A DNA stretch of 64,000 nucleotides, taken from contig NC_011671.1 of NCBI RefSeq assembly GCF_000150955.2, positions 620,001 to 684,000 of the forward strand, read 5' to 3'. The notes under the pieces were generated by a model that did no database searches, was not told the origin of the DNA, and saw only the letters and a list, made by a program, of their open reading frames with translations. Shown here piece after piece: positions 42,086 to 53,530 of this stretch. A program made the translations under genes and the position numbers. Position 1 is the first letter of the stretch, and each line of letters opens with the position of its first letter. This DNA is from Phaeodactylum tricornutum CCAP 1055/1 (Eukaryota > Bacillariophyta > Bacillariophyceae > Surirellales > Neidiaceae).

Positions 42086-43877
42086 TCAATGATTGTGCGG
42101 TGAAGAGGTATGTCGCACCTTTACCTTTCCCTGTGTCCGCTCCTTGAGTCCTTGAGAAAGCTTCTCTCGGTCATGAGGCATGTCCAACAGCTCCATGAAG
42201 CCCAGACCGCGAGGGACTACAGAATAGTTATTCCATTCCGGATGAGATCCAAAGAAATGAGCTTTAATCTGCTCCATGTCGCAAGTAGCGGCAACACCGG
42301 TCATTTGGTAGATCTCGCGACAGAAACTCAAAAGCGACGGTGTCAGCATTACCAATCGCGCGTTCGCTCGAAAGTAAATTGCATAGACTTCATCGAATCG
42401 CAACAAAGTAACAAATAGACGGATGTCAGCATCTGTAAGTGTGTTTCCTGTCAAGTACCTTTGGTTCTGCAGAATGTCATCGGCGTGGTCGAATGCCTTA
42501 CAGAGCTCGTCTATTGCCGTGTCGTAGGCGCGCTGGTTTTTCGCAAATCCGCAGCGATAGACACCATTTATCATTAGCGGGCTCAGCCATTCGTTGACCT
42601 CGTTCAACTTTGCCATGCCTTCTTCGTTATCCTCAGTGTAGAGATCTAGATCGCCGTTAGCAGCGAAAGCATTGAAACAGGAGTTGAACATGTAGGCGAT
42701 GTCGGAGGATTCGTTGTTCACGATGGTGTTAAGTCTTGAATCCCATAGTAGCGGGATAGTGTATTTACCACTGGTGTCGTGTGCAACTTCATAGATTTCG
42801 CGAATGCTGAAGGCGTCAAAGTGGGGATCAGGTTTGTTCCCGGTGTATGCGGGAGGGAATGGTCCACCGCGGTTGATTGTATTAGAGAAAGGCTGTCCAA
42901 GAGGGTCACCAAATACCCATCCTCGATGTTTATCATTGGGGTTATCCGGATTTGTAAGTCTCCAGGTTGGATGGACGTATGTAACCGAAACGACATCCTC
43001 AAGGCCTTTCAAGGTACGCATTATAAGGGCACGATGAGAGCCGGGGCACGCATAGGAACAATAGAGATGGTAACGTCCCGCTGCGGGTGGAAACTTGGCG
43101 TCGGGCGCGGAACTAATGAGATCCCGCCAAACGGTTTCCTGCTCTTCTGACTCACTGGGGGATTGGCTGGTCCCCTTCGTGCCAGTGGAAAGTCTGTTTT
43201 TCCTGCGAAGGGAATCCTTTGCTTCTTCGTCTTTCTTCTCTTCTTCCAAGTCTTGAGCTAATCCTTCTTGCTCCAACTCGTACCCCAAATTCAATTTGGC
43301 AAAACCGTGGGGCTGCGCCGGATGCGAATCACGTCGCACCGCCGATCCTGCAGGACCGGGAAAAGCTTCATCGTCGGGCGTGTACGGCGTTCGCGGAAGA
43401 CCGCAACCATCGTACGAACCACGATACCCTCGGAGCAGTTGCTCAGCTTCCTTACGACGCTCGCGAAGTTCTCGCTCTCTTTGCTTCTGCTGAAGGTACC
43501 ATGCGTCCATGCCGTCCGAGGAAAGGTGGGACGGGGGATTGTGAAGGCTTTCTCTTTGATGACTCTTGCCGCGCATGGACGCAAGGAATAACTGTGCCTC
43601 TTCTGGGGTGGTTAGTGGAGAGTGCACCACTGTAAAAGGACGTGTTCAAGTGAGAAATCATTGATAAGAGACTCAGGAATATGTCTCCAACAAGCCAGGA
43701 CATGCGTAACACAAACAACAATAGTACTCCCATGCACCTCCTCAGCAGGCACAGTCACTACGAACAAAGCTTACTGTCTTTTAATTTGTCTCGTTGATTT
43801 CTTGCCAGCTTTTTGGTCCGAAGATCTTCGATTTCCTGCTGAATTCTACTTCCTTGCGCACTTTTCGTTTCGCTCAT
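42086..43877 (-). CDS. Glutathionyl-hydroquinone-reductase-like protein with long N-terminus, copy 2
   Basis: Exon 1 43877-43775 (MSETKSAQGSRIQQ) and exon 2 43629-42086, 145-nt intron (donor GTAAGC, acceptor TACAG); 548 residues. An in-frame Met at 44066 would add 63. The C-terminal 330 residues follow copy 1 (SIREIYE, TIPLLWDSRLNTIVNNESSD, NGVYRCGFAKNQRAYD, LTDADIRLFVTLLRFDEVY). The active-site segment is SYACPGSHRAL: the catalytic Cys (about 229) is kept, but Trp-Ala of CPWA is changed to Gly-Ser. A 215-residue charged, coiled-coil-like N-terminus (QQKQRERELRERRKEAEQLL) is absent from copy 1. No plastid or mitochondrial signal is evident. The enzyme may have changed its substrate. Confidence 0.85.
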
Positions 43878-44470
43878 GATGAAGTTGTTGCCTTTATGCT
43901 CGTTGAGGGGTCTCTCGACGGAATACACAAGAGTAATTCCTCCACACGAGTAATTCCTCCACACAGTCGAGGGTTGTGCCGCAACGATTGTCGACCACAT
44001 CGTTTCCTTTCCGAGAGGGGGTTCGTGCTGCAGATCAAGAAAAGCAGGTTTTTCCGTTGGTAGCACTTCGCGCCAAGAAATGCTATTTTACATTTTTGAA
44101 ACTATCGCTGTATTATACTGAAAAAAAAACACAATTATTGCCAAGAAGCAAACATTTTGAATGTGCTTCATTTGTTCGATACATGTGCTTCAAAAGCAGA
44201 CACAATAGGGTTCCCATGCACCACTATACCACCGCTGCTGCTCTCGAGACTTCAGAGTCACGTAACAATCTACGTTGCTACAGTATGCGGCCCCTACTTT
44301 GGCCAAACCCTCAGACTCGACCCGATTCAGCGCGATGTCATCCGACCAAAAAAGAACGTGTTGCAACATCTCCTTTGATATTTATTTGTCAAGCAGACTC
44401 CTGTTCCTCTTTTCAATTGTGAAACATATTTGATTCAATATCAAGTTGGATTACCCCCGTTCAACTACTA
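43878..44470. other. Divergent intergenic region
   Basis: About 590 bp between GST copy 2 and the plastid membrane protein. It contains a direct repeat GAGTAATTCCTCCACACGAG/GAGTAATTCCTCCACAC at about 43931-43967. The promoter of both genes must be here. No gene seen. Confidence 0.5.
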
Positions 44471-44962
44471 ATGACAATCTCTATTAGGAGCATATGCGTG
44501 TTCGCCGTAATTGGCCAAACAGTGGCTTTCTTGTCAAGCTGCGGCTCAAAGGCGTTCATACCGCAAGAGAGGATATGTCAAACAACGCACTGTTTTGAAC
44601 GAAGTCACCGGCACTTCATGGTCAACCCCGAATCTGCTTCTCACGAGGACAGAGAGAAAGAAGTAGAAAACACGAGGCCTTCGACTGCTGCGGATAGCCA
44701 ACCCACAATAGAGGAAAAAGGCACAAAATATCCAATTGATTTACCGTCCCCAATTTTGCTGTCGTCTTCAATGGTCTTGGCAATCGCTTCGACAGGATCC
44801 CTCTTTGAATTGTTTGGTGAAAATTCGCAGTTGCCCCATGCTGTCACTGCCGGTATTGCTGTCGTGGGACTTCCACTCGGGGCCTATCTATTTTACGCAG
44901 CTATACTCAAGGGAACTGCGGAAACCGAAGAAGACGACAAACAATTCCTGAGTCGCAACTAA
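44471..44962 (+). CDS. Small plastid-targeted membrane protein, unknown function
   Basis: 163 residues in one exon. Residues 1-19 are hydrophobic (ICVFAVIGQTVA) and followed by Phe20 (TVA-FLSS), the diatom plastid-import motif, then a Ser/Arg/His-rich transit-like stretch. The mature part has an acidic linker and two hydrophobic segments: PSPILLSSSMVLAIASTGSLFEL and AVTAGIAVVGLPLGAYLFYAAIL. This two-helix form is common in small thylakoid or envelope proteins. I recognise no family. Confidence 0.65.
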   Translation: MTISIRSICVFAVIGQTVAFLSSCGSKAFIPQERICQTTHCFERSHRHFMVNPESASHEDREKEVENTRPSTAADSQPTIEEKGTKYPIDLPSPILLSSSMVLAIASTGSLFELFGENSQLPHAVTAGIAVVGLPLGAYLFYAAILKGTAETEEDDKQFLSRN

Positions 44963-45477
44963 CTGGGAGAACCTTTCTTGGTTCAACAAAGCAGCAAACA
45001 AGAGGGCCTCAAATTACTGCAATCATTTTTGTTCAAAAGAGAACTAACGAAAATATCAAACACATGACATACAATTCTTGAGTGGTAGCTAATGCAAACT
45101 GGAGAAATTTTTACAACTCTAACAAAACAGCAAAGAAAAGGATATCTATGAGCTGTAGTAGGATTTGTTCCAATTTGTTTCGAAAGCGTGAGGCTTATTT
45201 ACACAGTACATGGATGAAGAATTTTTTCTTGGAGGAGAATGAGTCGCAGCGAGAACACTCTTCGTTCGAAAAGACTATACTCTAGGTTACAGAAACGGAG
45301 CAGCTTAGTGCAGATGCTCAGCGCAGCACATCACAAACGTAGCCTACAACACTTCTCCTACCATAAATATCTTGGGCGCGATGCAATATTAGTACCAGTC
45401 CGGCCGTCAACCGTTAATGTACCGTACTTACATTTACAGTTACAGTGAATGCGAAGTAACGGTTAATTGGAAACAAC
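44963..45477. other. Intergenic region with ACAGT-type motifs upstream of aspartoacylase
   Basis: About 515 bp. Just before the next gene (45409-45470) lie CCGTTAATGTACCG, TTACATTTACAGTTACAGTG and GTAACGGTTAATT; the outer CCGTTA and TAACGG form an inverted pair. No gene seen. Confidence 0.45.
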
Positions 45478-45591
45478 ATGCAATCATTCTTGCAAAGATA
45501 TAGCTTTGATATCGAGTCGCTTAAAAGCATGCTTTCCTTTGTTTGCTTCACGTTGTCCTTCCCAGTAGTGGCGGCTTCACTATCGGGCAGC

Positions 45592-46627
45592 ATGTCAACT
45601 ATTCGGAATGTGGTGGTGGTCGGTGGAACGCACGGGAACGAGTACACGGGGGTCTGGTGCATCAAGGCCCTTGACCGGGCTGCCGAAAGCCTCAGCGCTC
45701 TTTACCCTTCGTTACGGATATCCACGTTACTTGCAAACCCTGAAGCCTATCGTCAAAATAAACGATTTGTGGATGAAGATTTAAATCGACAGTTTTCGGA
45801 AAATAACCTTATGTTACGCAGCATGGACGGCGACAATTTACCACGCACAGTAGAATCCCTACGCGCTCACGAAATCAATGAGATGCTCGGGCCAAAGTTT
45901 CAAAACCGATGTCATCGTGGATTTGCATTCCACAACTAGCAACATGGGTCTGACGCTTATAATTGCCGAAGGCGACTCACTCATGGCTGCGGCAGCCGCT
46001 TATGTATTGCTGAAGTGTGGAGGCGAAGCTCGCGGAGCTCGATGTTTAATGCACTCTCATCCTTCACGAGAATCTCGGCCGAACCTATCGTCGGCTGCAC
46101 GGCACGGGTTCACTATTGAAGTCGGGCCTGTTCCTCAAGGAATACTCCGTCACGATGCCGTTGAAAGGACGCAACAAGCGGTGGCGGCGCTACTGGAATT
46201 TCTGCAGCTTCACAATCAAGACAGGACTCGTTTGCTACAGAATCTGCGGCAAGCCTATGATAATAAAAAAGTTCCTTGCTTTCGATCTGCACCAGCACGG
46301 AGACCGGGAGAAATGTCAGGGAAAATCACTTGGCCCTGTGATTCCGAAAATGTCAATTTCCCAGCAGTGATGGTACACAAGGACTTGCAAGATCGGGATT
46401 TTCATGAAATACAAACAGGTGATCCCCTTTTTGTCGATTTGAAAGGCAAGACCATTCCGTATACCGGGTCACATGGGTCGCCTGTCTATCTCATGTTCGT
46501 TAACGAAGGCGGGTATTATTACGCAAGTTCTGGAACTGGTATTGGCGTCGCTATCCGAGCTGATTTTAATCTGGAGTCGGGGAAATTTGTAGAAAAGATC
46601 ACGGTGGGAGAGTATGATGTATCCTAG
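45592..46627 (+). CDS. Aspartoacylase-family zinc deacylase with a +1 frame break
   Basis: An aspartoacylase (ASPA/AstE family, M14-type zinc fold), cleaving N-acetylaspartate or a related N-acyl amino acid. Frame 1 from Met 45592 gives VVVGGTHGNEYTG (zinc ligands His and Glu), ANPEAYRQNKRFVDEDLNRQF (substrate Arg residues) and up to HEINEMLGPK. Frame 2 continues KTDVIVDLHSTTSNMG (third zinc ligand His) and FTIEVGPVPQG (catalytic Glu), through the C-terminal domain to 46627. The two join only if one base is skipped at the TTT at 45898-45900; no room for an intron. An upstream in-frame Met at 45478 would add 38 residues with a hydrophobic stretch. All catalytic residues are kept on both sides, so it is not an old pseudogene. 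Sequence error, +1 frameshifting or a fresh mutation are the options. Confidence 0.85.
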
Positions 46628-47154
46628 GATAGACAGGAATCTCACAGCGAGCTGCTGTACGACGGCGTAGCAAAATGTTGACATTACCATCGTGGTGGAT
46701 GAAAAAAAGAATGATTGCAAGGTAGGTCACCGTATGCTACTTGAAAGGAGGAGAGGAGCAAACGTATTGGCACAATTAACAATGTAACAGTAAATTATTT
46801 CACGTCGCGCTACTAGTGCAGTTTTTTTTTTCACCTGCTGTCAGCTTTCTCCGTTGTCCAGTCTGATCGTCGGCCGCCTGTTTTGGAGACTTACTGTTAG
46901 GTAGATGACTGGAACAGTATCGCGCGGTCGAATCGCCGGTGAAAGAAATCTTTAGGTCGTTTCCGCCAACGCAAGAAAATTACAGTTACGTTAATGAAAA
47001 AGTAAACCGTAAATAAGCAGTCAAGTCCACGGAGCCGTCGAAAAAATCCGGCTGTTGAAAGATAGATCTGTTGAAAGATAGATCCTATTTTCCATAGATT
47101 ACGTCTTCACTGGGATATCGCTGAAATTTCTGCATCGCGGCGTAGCTTGAATTC
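46628..47154. other. Intergenic region with ACAGT/TTACTGT motifs and a tandem duplication
   Basis: About 530 bp. Words GTAACAGTAAAT (46788), TTACTGTTAGG (46891) and ATTACAGTTACGTTAATG (46979) are present, and a perfect 16-bp tandem duplication CTGTTGAAAGATAGAT lies at 47052-47083. It should contain the promoter of the TMEM184-like gene. Confidence 0.5.
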
Positions 47155-49561
47155 ATGGTGACCACAGATGAGACGACAAGTCTGCTTCGCAGTCCAACCG
47201 GACGAAAACGCCAGACGGAGACAACTATTGCTCGAGACGCGAAGCGCAACGGAATTCTAGTCAATCGAGTCCTTATTCTGATGAGCCTTATGTTTGTCTT
47301 GGTGGTTAGTCTCTACTTCCAACATGGAATCAGCAATTTGTCGAGTCTTCTCCTTGATGAGCAGTGGAAACTGCAGGAAATGAACGAAACCATAAAAATT
47401 CACGAGGAAGTGATTGAGCGATTCAATGCGTCTGTCACTAATTCGGATGTTCTCCAAAAAATCGGCAACTTAGAGTCAGATCTCGCCTCAACTAGACAAA
47501 AAGTGACCAATGATCTGAACGTGATTCAGTCAAAGATTGCTGCACAGCTCAACGAGACTCTTGTGTCTCTCTCGAAAACAGTGGATGATGCTGAAACAGA
47601 AATCTCAGACCAAGTGGAGCGAGTGAAGAAAGACGTCGAACAATACGTCCTCACCACTCAAGACCAATTTAGTTTGGAAAATTCTTTTATGGTATATCAG
47701 CTCGCAGGGACCTTCACTTTGCTGAGCTGTCTTATCAGTATGTGGCACATGACCGCCCATTTGCGAAAGATGAACCAACCTGACGTACAACGTCGCATTT
47801 TGGCGATTCTTTGGATGTCACCGATCTATGCTATTACATCTTGGTTCAGTCTAGTATTTCACTCTGCAGAGGGCTATCTCGCGATAATCAAAGATGGCTA
47901 TGAATCTTACATCATCTACCAGTTTCTGTCCTTTTGCATTGCCGTTCTGGGCAAAGGTGATCGCAATGCTGTCGTTGATCTTCTGGCTCGACGAGCGGAT
48001 CATATGACCCCTCCCTTTCGACTTTTTGGAGTCTTTGAAATATGCTGTTCTTGTTGCAGGCCCGATCCGTATGTGAATGATCGTGCCTTGGCGGATGCAA
48101 TTCTGTTGCAGTGTCAGTTTTTCGCCTTGCAGTTCGTTTTCTTCCGACCCTTGACGACAACAGCCATGGTAGTACTTGATAAGCTGCAATATTATGGACT
48201 AGGGACGGGTCCGACAGACTATCGATCGCCACAGTTCTATATTGTCATTGTGCAGAATGTTTCAATCTTTGTGGCGTTTGCAGGTCTCCTTAAGTTCTAC
48301 CACGCTGTTGATCAAGATCTTGCTTGGTGCCGGCCTTTCGCGAAATTTCTTTGTATCAAAGGTGTCGTTTTTATGACATTGTAAGTCACGCGATATGAAT
48401 GCTGTTGCCAATTGCTGTAACTTACCTTTCCCTTCAAACAGCTGGCAAGGTCTCGCATTAGGTATCTTGGCGCAGACGACAGATGTCGGTGGACAAGATG
48501 CAGACGAATGGGGCAAGTCGGCCCAGAACTTTCTAATCTGTCTCGAAATGTTGCTGTTCTCAATAGCTCATTTCTACTGCTTTCCAACCGAAGAATGGGA
48601 AGAAGGATACCGGGTGAAGCACAGTCAAGGGCGTTTCGGAGACAGTATTGCTTTGGGTGACTTCTTTGAAGATGTCAAATTAATTTTAAAGTATGCCTGA
48701 CGGTTCTCTTTGAGTATGTCCTGCGTTTATCAAGATTTATCTCACTGTGTCTCTTCCTTCTCGCCTAGATCCAATCCGACGACAAAGGCGAAGCTAAAGA
48801 AATCGAATGCATTGACAATTCCAGAGCAAGAAGAACTCGAGGTCAATAGAGACGAGGTCGAGGAATCTCAGACTACGGCTACTGACGCGATGTGTGAGAC
48901 CGACAAAACGGACCGCGCAATTGCATCAGCATTAGAGCGGTCTCTTGGTGCTGCCGGAGATGATCCAGACATTGCTGAGGCGAAAAGGCGTTTGTTGGAG
49001 AGCGGTATACTATCCCCAGAGTTCTTCGAAGGAAGCGAAAGTTACGACGAGGGCAGTTCTGATATGTTTTGGAGCGAAGACGAGCGGTCAGAAAACGAAG
49101 GAGAAGGAAGTGTTGACAGCGGCGATCCATCGGATGAGCGTCACGGCATGGACAAAGAGCCCCCGAACGAAAATGCGATAAGTCGCGTAGGTGGGTCTGG
49201 CTTGAAGATAACCACGCCGACAGAAAACGAGATTTTGTCGAATTTAGATGGAACGGGCGGAATTGAAAGGGATTGTGCAAGTAGAGCGAAGAAGCACATA
49301 GAGCCCGAGATAGGGCTTACAAGCGACGCGACCACCGGGGGATACTCTGTATCTAGCTCAGCTTCCAACAGGCTAGAGCTCCCTGCTCCCTCTTCAAATT
49401 GGCTTCCGTCAGTAAAAACAGGCGTATCGGCCAATGAAGAAAAAGGTTCTACGTTTGCTGAGATGCTTCGACCAAGTATATTCACCACTGTCGCGTCAAT
49501 CGCGGCATCATCTACTCCAGTAGACAATAGTGACAGTCCGCCTACAAACTATGATGCATGA
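47155..49561 (+). CDS. TMEM184/LAZ1/OST-alpha family membrane protein
   Basis: Exons 47155-48380, 48442-48690 and 48769-49561, introns 61 and 78 nt (GTAAGT...ACAG, GTATGC...CTAG), joining to 755 residues in frame. An N-terminal membrane segment (VLILMSLMFVLVVSLYF) is followed by a 130-residue coiled-coil-like stretch, unusual for the family. Then comes the seven-helix Solute_trans_a domain: YQLAGTFTLLSCLISMWHM, HLRKMNQPDVQRRILAILWMSPIYAITSW, YESYIIYQFLSFCIAVLG, then KFLCIKGVVFMTLFWQGLALGIL across the splice and AQNFLICLEMLLFSIAHFYCFP. Plant LAZ1 is in the tonoplast, animal TMEM184 and OST-alpha transport solutes or steroids. The last 240 residues are acidic and Ser-rich, probably cytoplasmic and disordered. 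Confidence 0.9.
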
Positions 49562-49626
49562 CTAGACAATTATCCATCTAAAAACGTTTCATATGACAAC
49601 GAACACAAATTTTTTACTCTTCTTGC

Positions 49627-52600
49627 CTACACAGAGTTACTCCCAATAGACTCCCACAAACTGGCTTCAGCAGCCTCTGCTGATTGTTCAAGAGTGCTGA
49701 GGTAAATCTGGCGTGCAACGAACAAAGAAAGATCCTTTTCAATCCAGTAAGAGCTGTGAGCCGCCAGTGCGGCAACGTACTCATTGGCTGTCTCGATCTC
49801 TTTCTCTTGGAGCATATAATCAATACGCCTTCCTTGATTTAACTTTCCAGCGATGACATTGGCGGTACTTCGATTATCGTCTGAACTTATTTCTGAGGCG
49901 GAAGTATCGTCGTCGTTGAATGTGTCTGTTGTCGCATCAAGCAGACCCATTCCAGCCATGCTTGCTTCAAATGCCTCAACAACACTCTGCTGTGTCTTCC
50001 AAGTTGAGTCAACAAACTTTTTCCAAAGCCGCTTGGTCTGGTACTGAACGCGAAAGCCACCATTCCAATGTTTCATAATGGTAGGCTCGAAGTCCGCGTT
50101 TCTGGGATCAATACAGGGCTCCACTCGATAAGCGACAGGATCATATGGATGGAAGATGTTAAATACCCGATTGCACCCAGAAAGAAAATAATTCTCACAC
50201 AAAGGCTTTCGTTGATTTCGTATCATCAAAAAGACGGCAACCGGAGAACCAAGTAAGAAAAAATTGTCAACCGCAAATCTGAGCTTTGGATAGGGCTTCA
50301 ATCCTTCAAATCGAGTCGCCTGCTGCGTCACCTCTGGTGCGTCATGTCCAACTGAAGTAGCACTACCGTAGTTAGAAAACCCCGTGCCGCCAAAGGTTTC
50401 AATTGAAGGCACACCATGTAAGGATTGCTTGGCACTTTCCCCCAATATGTCCAGCGACTGATTAGCAAGGATGTCCCATGAAATAATGGATCCTAAGGAG
50501 TGCCCAATTAAAGATACTCGTCCAGAGAAACCAGCTAAGGCAGCAAATTTTTCAACAACAACATTCATTTCATTTGTTACGATGGACATGATCATATCGT
50601 GGTGTTCTGGACTCATGAAATATAAAACATCCATCAGAGTGTCATTCGCGAACTCTCGCATGTTCGGAATCGTTCGCAATGAGATGTCTTTGATCATAAC
50701 ATTGTGTTTGGGTGTAGCTTCCGAAGTCGACCGTCGTTGAGATAAAAGAGAAAAAGATTCATGCCATTCAATAGGAAGATACTCCACTCTACCAGTCGAG
50801 GCTCTTGAAGTGGCGTCAGCCGTTGGGTACATCTGAGCAAAGTGGGCATCTTGGACTTCGGAGTGATTCTTCCGCAGAAAACCACAACAATCCACAATCG
50901 AAGAGAGATTGGGCATTGCAAGACCAAAAACATCTATTGAACGTAGCATTTCCCCAATTCCATGAACGACGAGGATGAGGTGATCGACATCGGCCTGAGG
51001 ATGGCTCTCCATTACGGGAGATGATCCTTCCTCCCAAAGTCTACTGGGAGGAACGGCAAGATCGTCGCCGCTCGTGTGGAGCACGAGACGGCTTTCATCT
51101 TGACGTTTGCCAGGAGAGAGAACGGTCCGCAGCGCTGCATCGGGTACTATTGTCTCGCCGAGAGCACCATTATCTTGAACTGCCTGCAAAATAGATTCCT
51201 GAACTGACACTAGTTCCTGCTTTTGGGTCTTTGTTTCTAATAGAGCTGCAGCAGAATTTTGCAACCAGGCTCCCCGATATACCCTTCTCTTGAAGATGGC
51301 AACGGCTGGCAGCATACCTTTTTGAATTGCTGTAGCTTGAGTCAAGGAACTAAATTGGATAAGTCTATCCGTCCCATCAGGGCAAGGTACCTCCACTATT
51401 TGAAAACAAAGCAAACAAAATGAGTTCGTTTTGAGCCGCAAAGGACTACCCCTTCGAAGTATCGAGAGCTCCATGTACCTGTTAGAAGAGCGCTGTCTAA
51501 ATCAGACTCATGACGAAACTCTTGGCGAACGGACATCCATTTTAAGAAAAGATAGGCATCTTCCAAGACAGATTGCGCCTCCTCATCAAAAGGCTGCAGA
51601 CCGTGCCTCGGAGTATCAAGTATCCATGCTGCTCTTCGAACTTCGTCCCCCGGACCATGAAACCTCCAAAAAGTTGGACGCATGACTGCGCCAATTGGCG
51701 GTGGAGCTAGTAGAGTAGAAACGGATGGCATTTGGGCATCCTGTTCATTGCAAGAGTCGCAGAGCTCCCCGTATTCTTTCGCCACCAGTGGCGGGATGGA
51801 CCTTGCGATTTCGTTTCGGCATTTTGGACAGCAAAGGAACAGCGACACAGTATGACGCCTCTGATCTAAAAAGACATCGGTTTGAGCATTAGGCACGTAC
51901 CATTTTGCGATGGTGGGATACTCTACGCAATTGGTCTCCGCAGACGTGACATTTGACAAATTATTTGTAGTATGATTGGCAGAAATCTGATTGTCCGCCT
52001 CATTAACCAAACCGCTTGGTTCCATCGCACCAGCTTTCCTTTCTTCACCAATGCCTAAAACCGTAACACCCTCTCTAATCACATGGCGGTACCGATCCTC
52101 TAGGATATTCTGCTCAATGCGACCGAAACAAACCCAGCGCTGATCCCTACCAGAAGGTCGCTTTCCGTTCAGATAGGGCAAACGGAACCAAAGAGACGAT
52201 ATTTCGATGCCGGAAAGTTTCTCTTCCTCAGGGATCAGAAATGGATCTTCAAGATGTCGATATACAGGCCATGAACTGAGCCATTCATCGTCTTCTGTAA
52301 TGCCCCCTCCTCTATCCTTCAACAAACCTGACACGACAAGATCATGGTACAATGGTACATTATGGCTTTTAATGTGAGCCGCCAGCTCATATCGTGATAT
52401 TGCATCCTCAAGACTGAAGTATCGTTCACATAAATGATTGATGACTTCACTCTTGTTCAGCTTATCAAGCGTTGCATAGGGGCCACTTCCTAGCACTTTC
52501 CATTGCGTATGCATTAATGTGCGAGTGATATTGGCATCCGCACGTTTAAAATACAAATAAACTTCACGTCCAACAGTCGAAAGCGCCCATTTTGTACCAT

Positions 52601-53216
52601 TTAAAGCAAGCTCGACCGAGCCTCGAACTTGTTGTTTTGATGGAATTGGGTACTGTACAATTTCCCAGGTTCGCTGAACGAGTCCAACCGAAAAATACAT
52701 AGCAGGTGCGAGCACGTTGTCCCCTACGATCGGAACCTTTTTAACGAGCTCAAGTGACTGACCCGCGAGCTGATGCGCCGCTTCACTTTGAAGAAACTTC
52801 GCTGTTTCCGCCGTTGCGTGTTCAACACCAAAGAAGGCTGGTAGGATAATCCAATCTCTAACAGGTAGCAACACACCGTTTTCAATTTTTCCCGCCCCTT
52901 CCTTGAGACCGCCATAGACACCTTTCGCAGACTGAACACCGGCAACGACCAGACCTCTTAACGCGTTGTAGGCAGATTCCCACTGATCGACAGCTGCGAC
53001 GGCAGCGTCAATGCTTGCATCATTGGAATCCCATAGATGTTGTTTCGTGGTTAGAGCTGCGTGGCGAGAAACACGTTGGACTCGTCGGAAAGTGTGCGTT
53101 CGGCGCCTGCTAGTCGTGTACCTTTGTGAAAGAAAAGGAGATGCGTCGTGGTCCATGTCTGGACTGGTTGGGGGCGGAGGAAGTGGCTCAAAGATGAGAC
53201 GGCGTGGTGATCCCAT
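49627..53216 (-). CDS. DDHD-domain phospholipase A1
   Basis: Exons 53216-51479 and 51395-49627 (83-nt intron, donor GTACAT, acceptor ATAG) give 1,168 residues. The first 250 residues are amphipathic helical (YGGLKEGAGKIENGVLLPVRD), then come conserved blocks as in PA-PLA1 proteins (EISSLWFRLPYLNGKRPSGR...). In the second exon, HLILVVHGIGEM, VEYLPIEWHESF and the nucleophile elbow LIGHSLGSIISWDIL are seen, and the DDHD domain reads FFLLGSPVAVFLMIR, IFHPYDPVAYRVEPCID and WNGGFRVQYQTKR. These intracellular enzymes hydrolyse phosphatidic acid and related lipids at ER-Golgi or mitochondrial membranes. A CPKCRN...CDSCNEQ pair (about 495-525) suggests a zinc-binding insert. Confidence 0.88.
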
Positions 53217-53530
53217 GGTCTGGTTCGGTCTCTCTGTTGATCATCTATTTCGCCTCGTTCAGATCTCCTCATTTGTCTCGTCGGAGTCTTCGCCAAGCGC
53301 GTCACAGCGTGGCCACCTTTGATTGGCGTAAGCCAATCACTATATTCCACGAGTGAAATAGGTGGCAGAAGGGTTGCAGGTTGCACCCACATGCTTGTCT
53401 TCCACATCGACCGACTATGTATGCAATTAGATGTATGATACAGATCATATCATTGTTTGTGCGAAGATAGGCAGTAGATACTTATTATGACAGCAGCTCT
53501 AGCAATGTATCAACTGGGATAGCTAGACTC
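53217..53530. other. Intergenic gap
   Basis: About 310 bp with the promoter of the DDHD gene and the 3' UTR of the phosphoesterase gene, both on minus. Nothing else seen. Confidence 0.45.

Noticed and set aside
42110-43733. Many plus- and minus-strand ORFs over GST copy 2
   Set aside because: Shadows of the real minus-strand gene in other frames.
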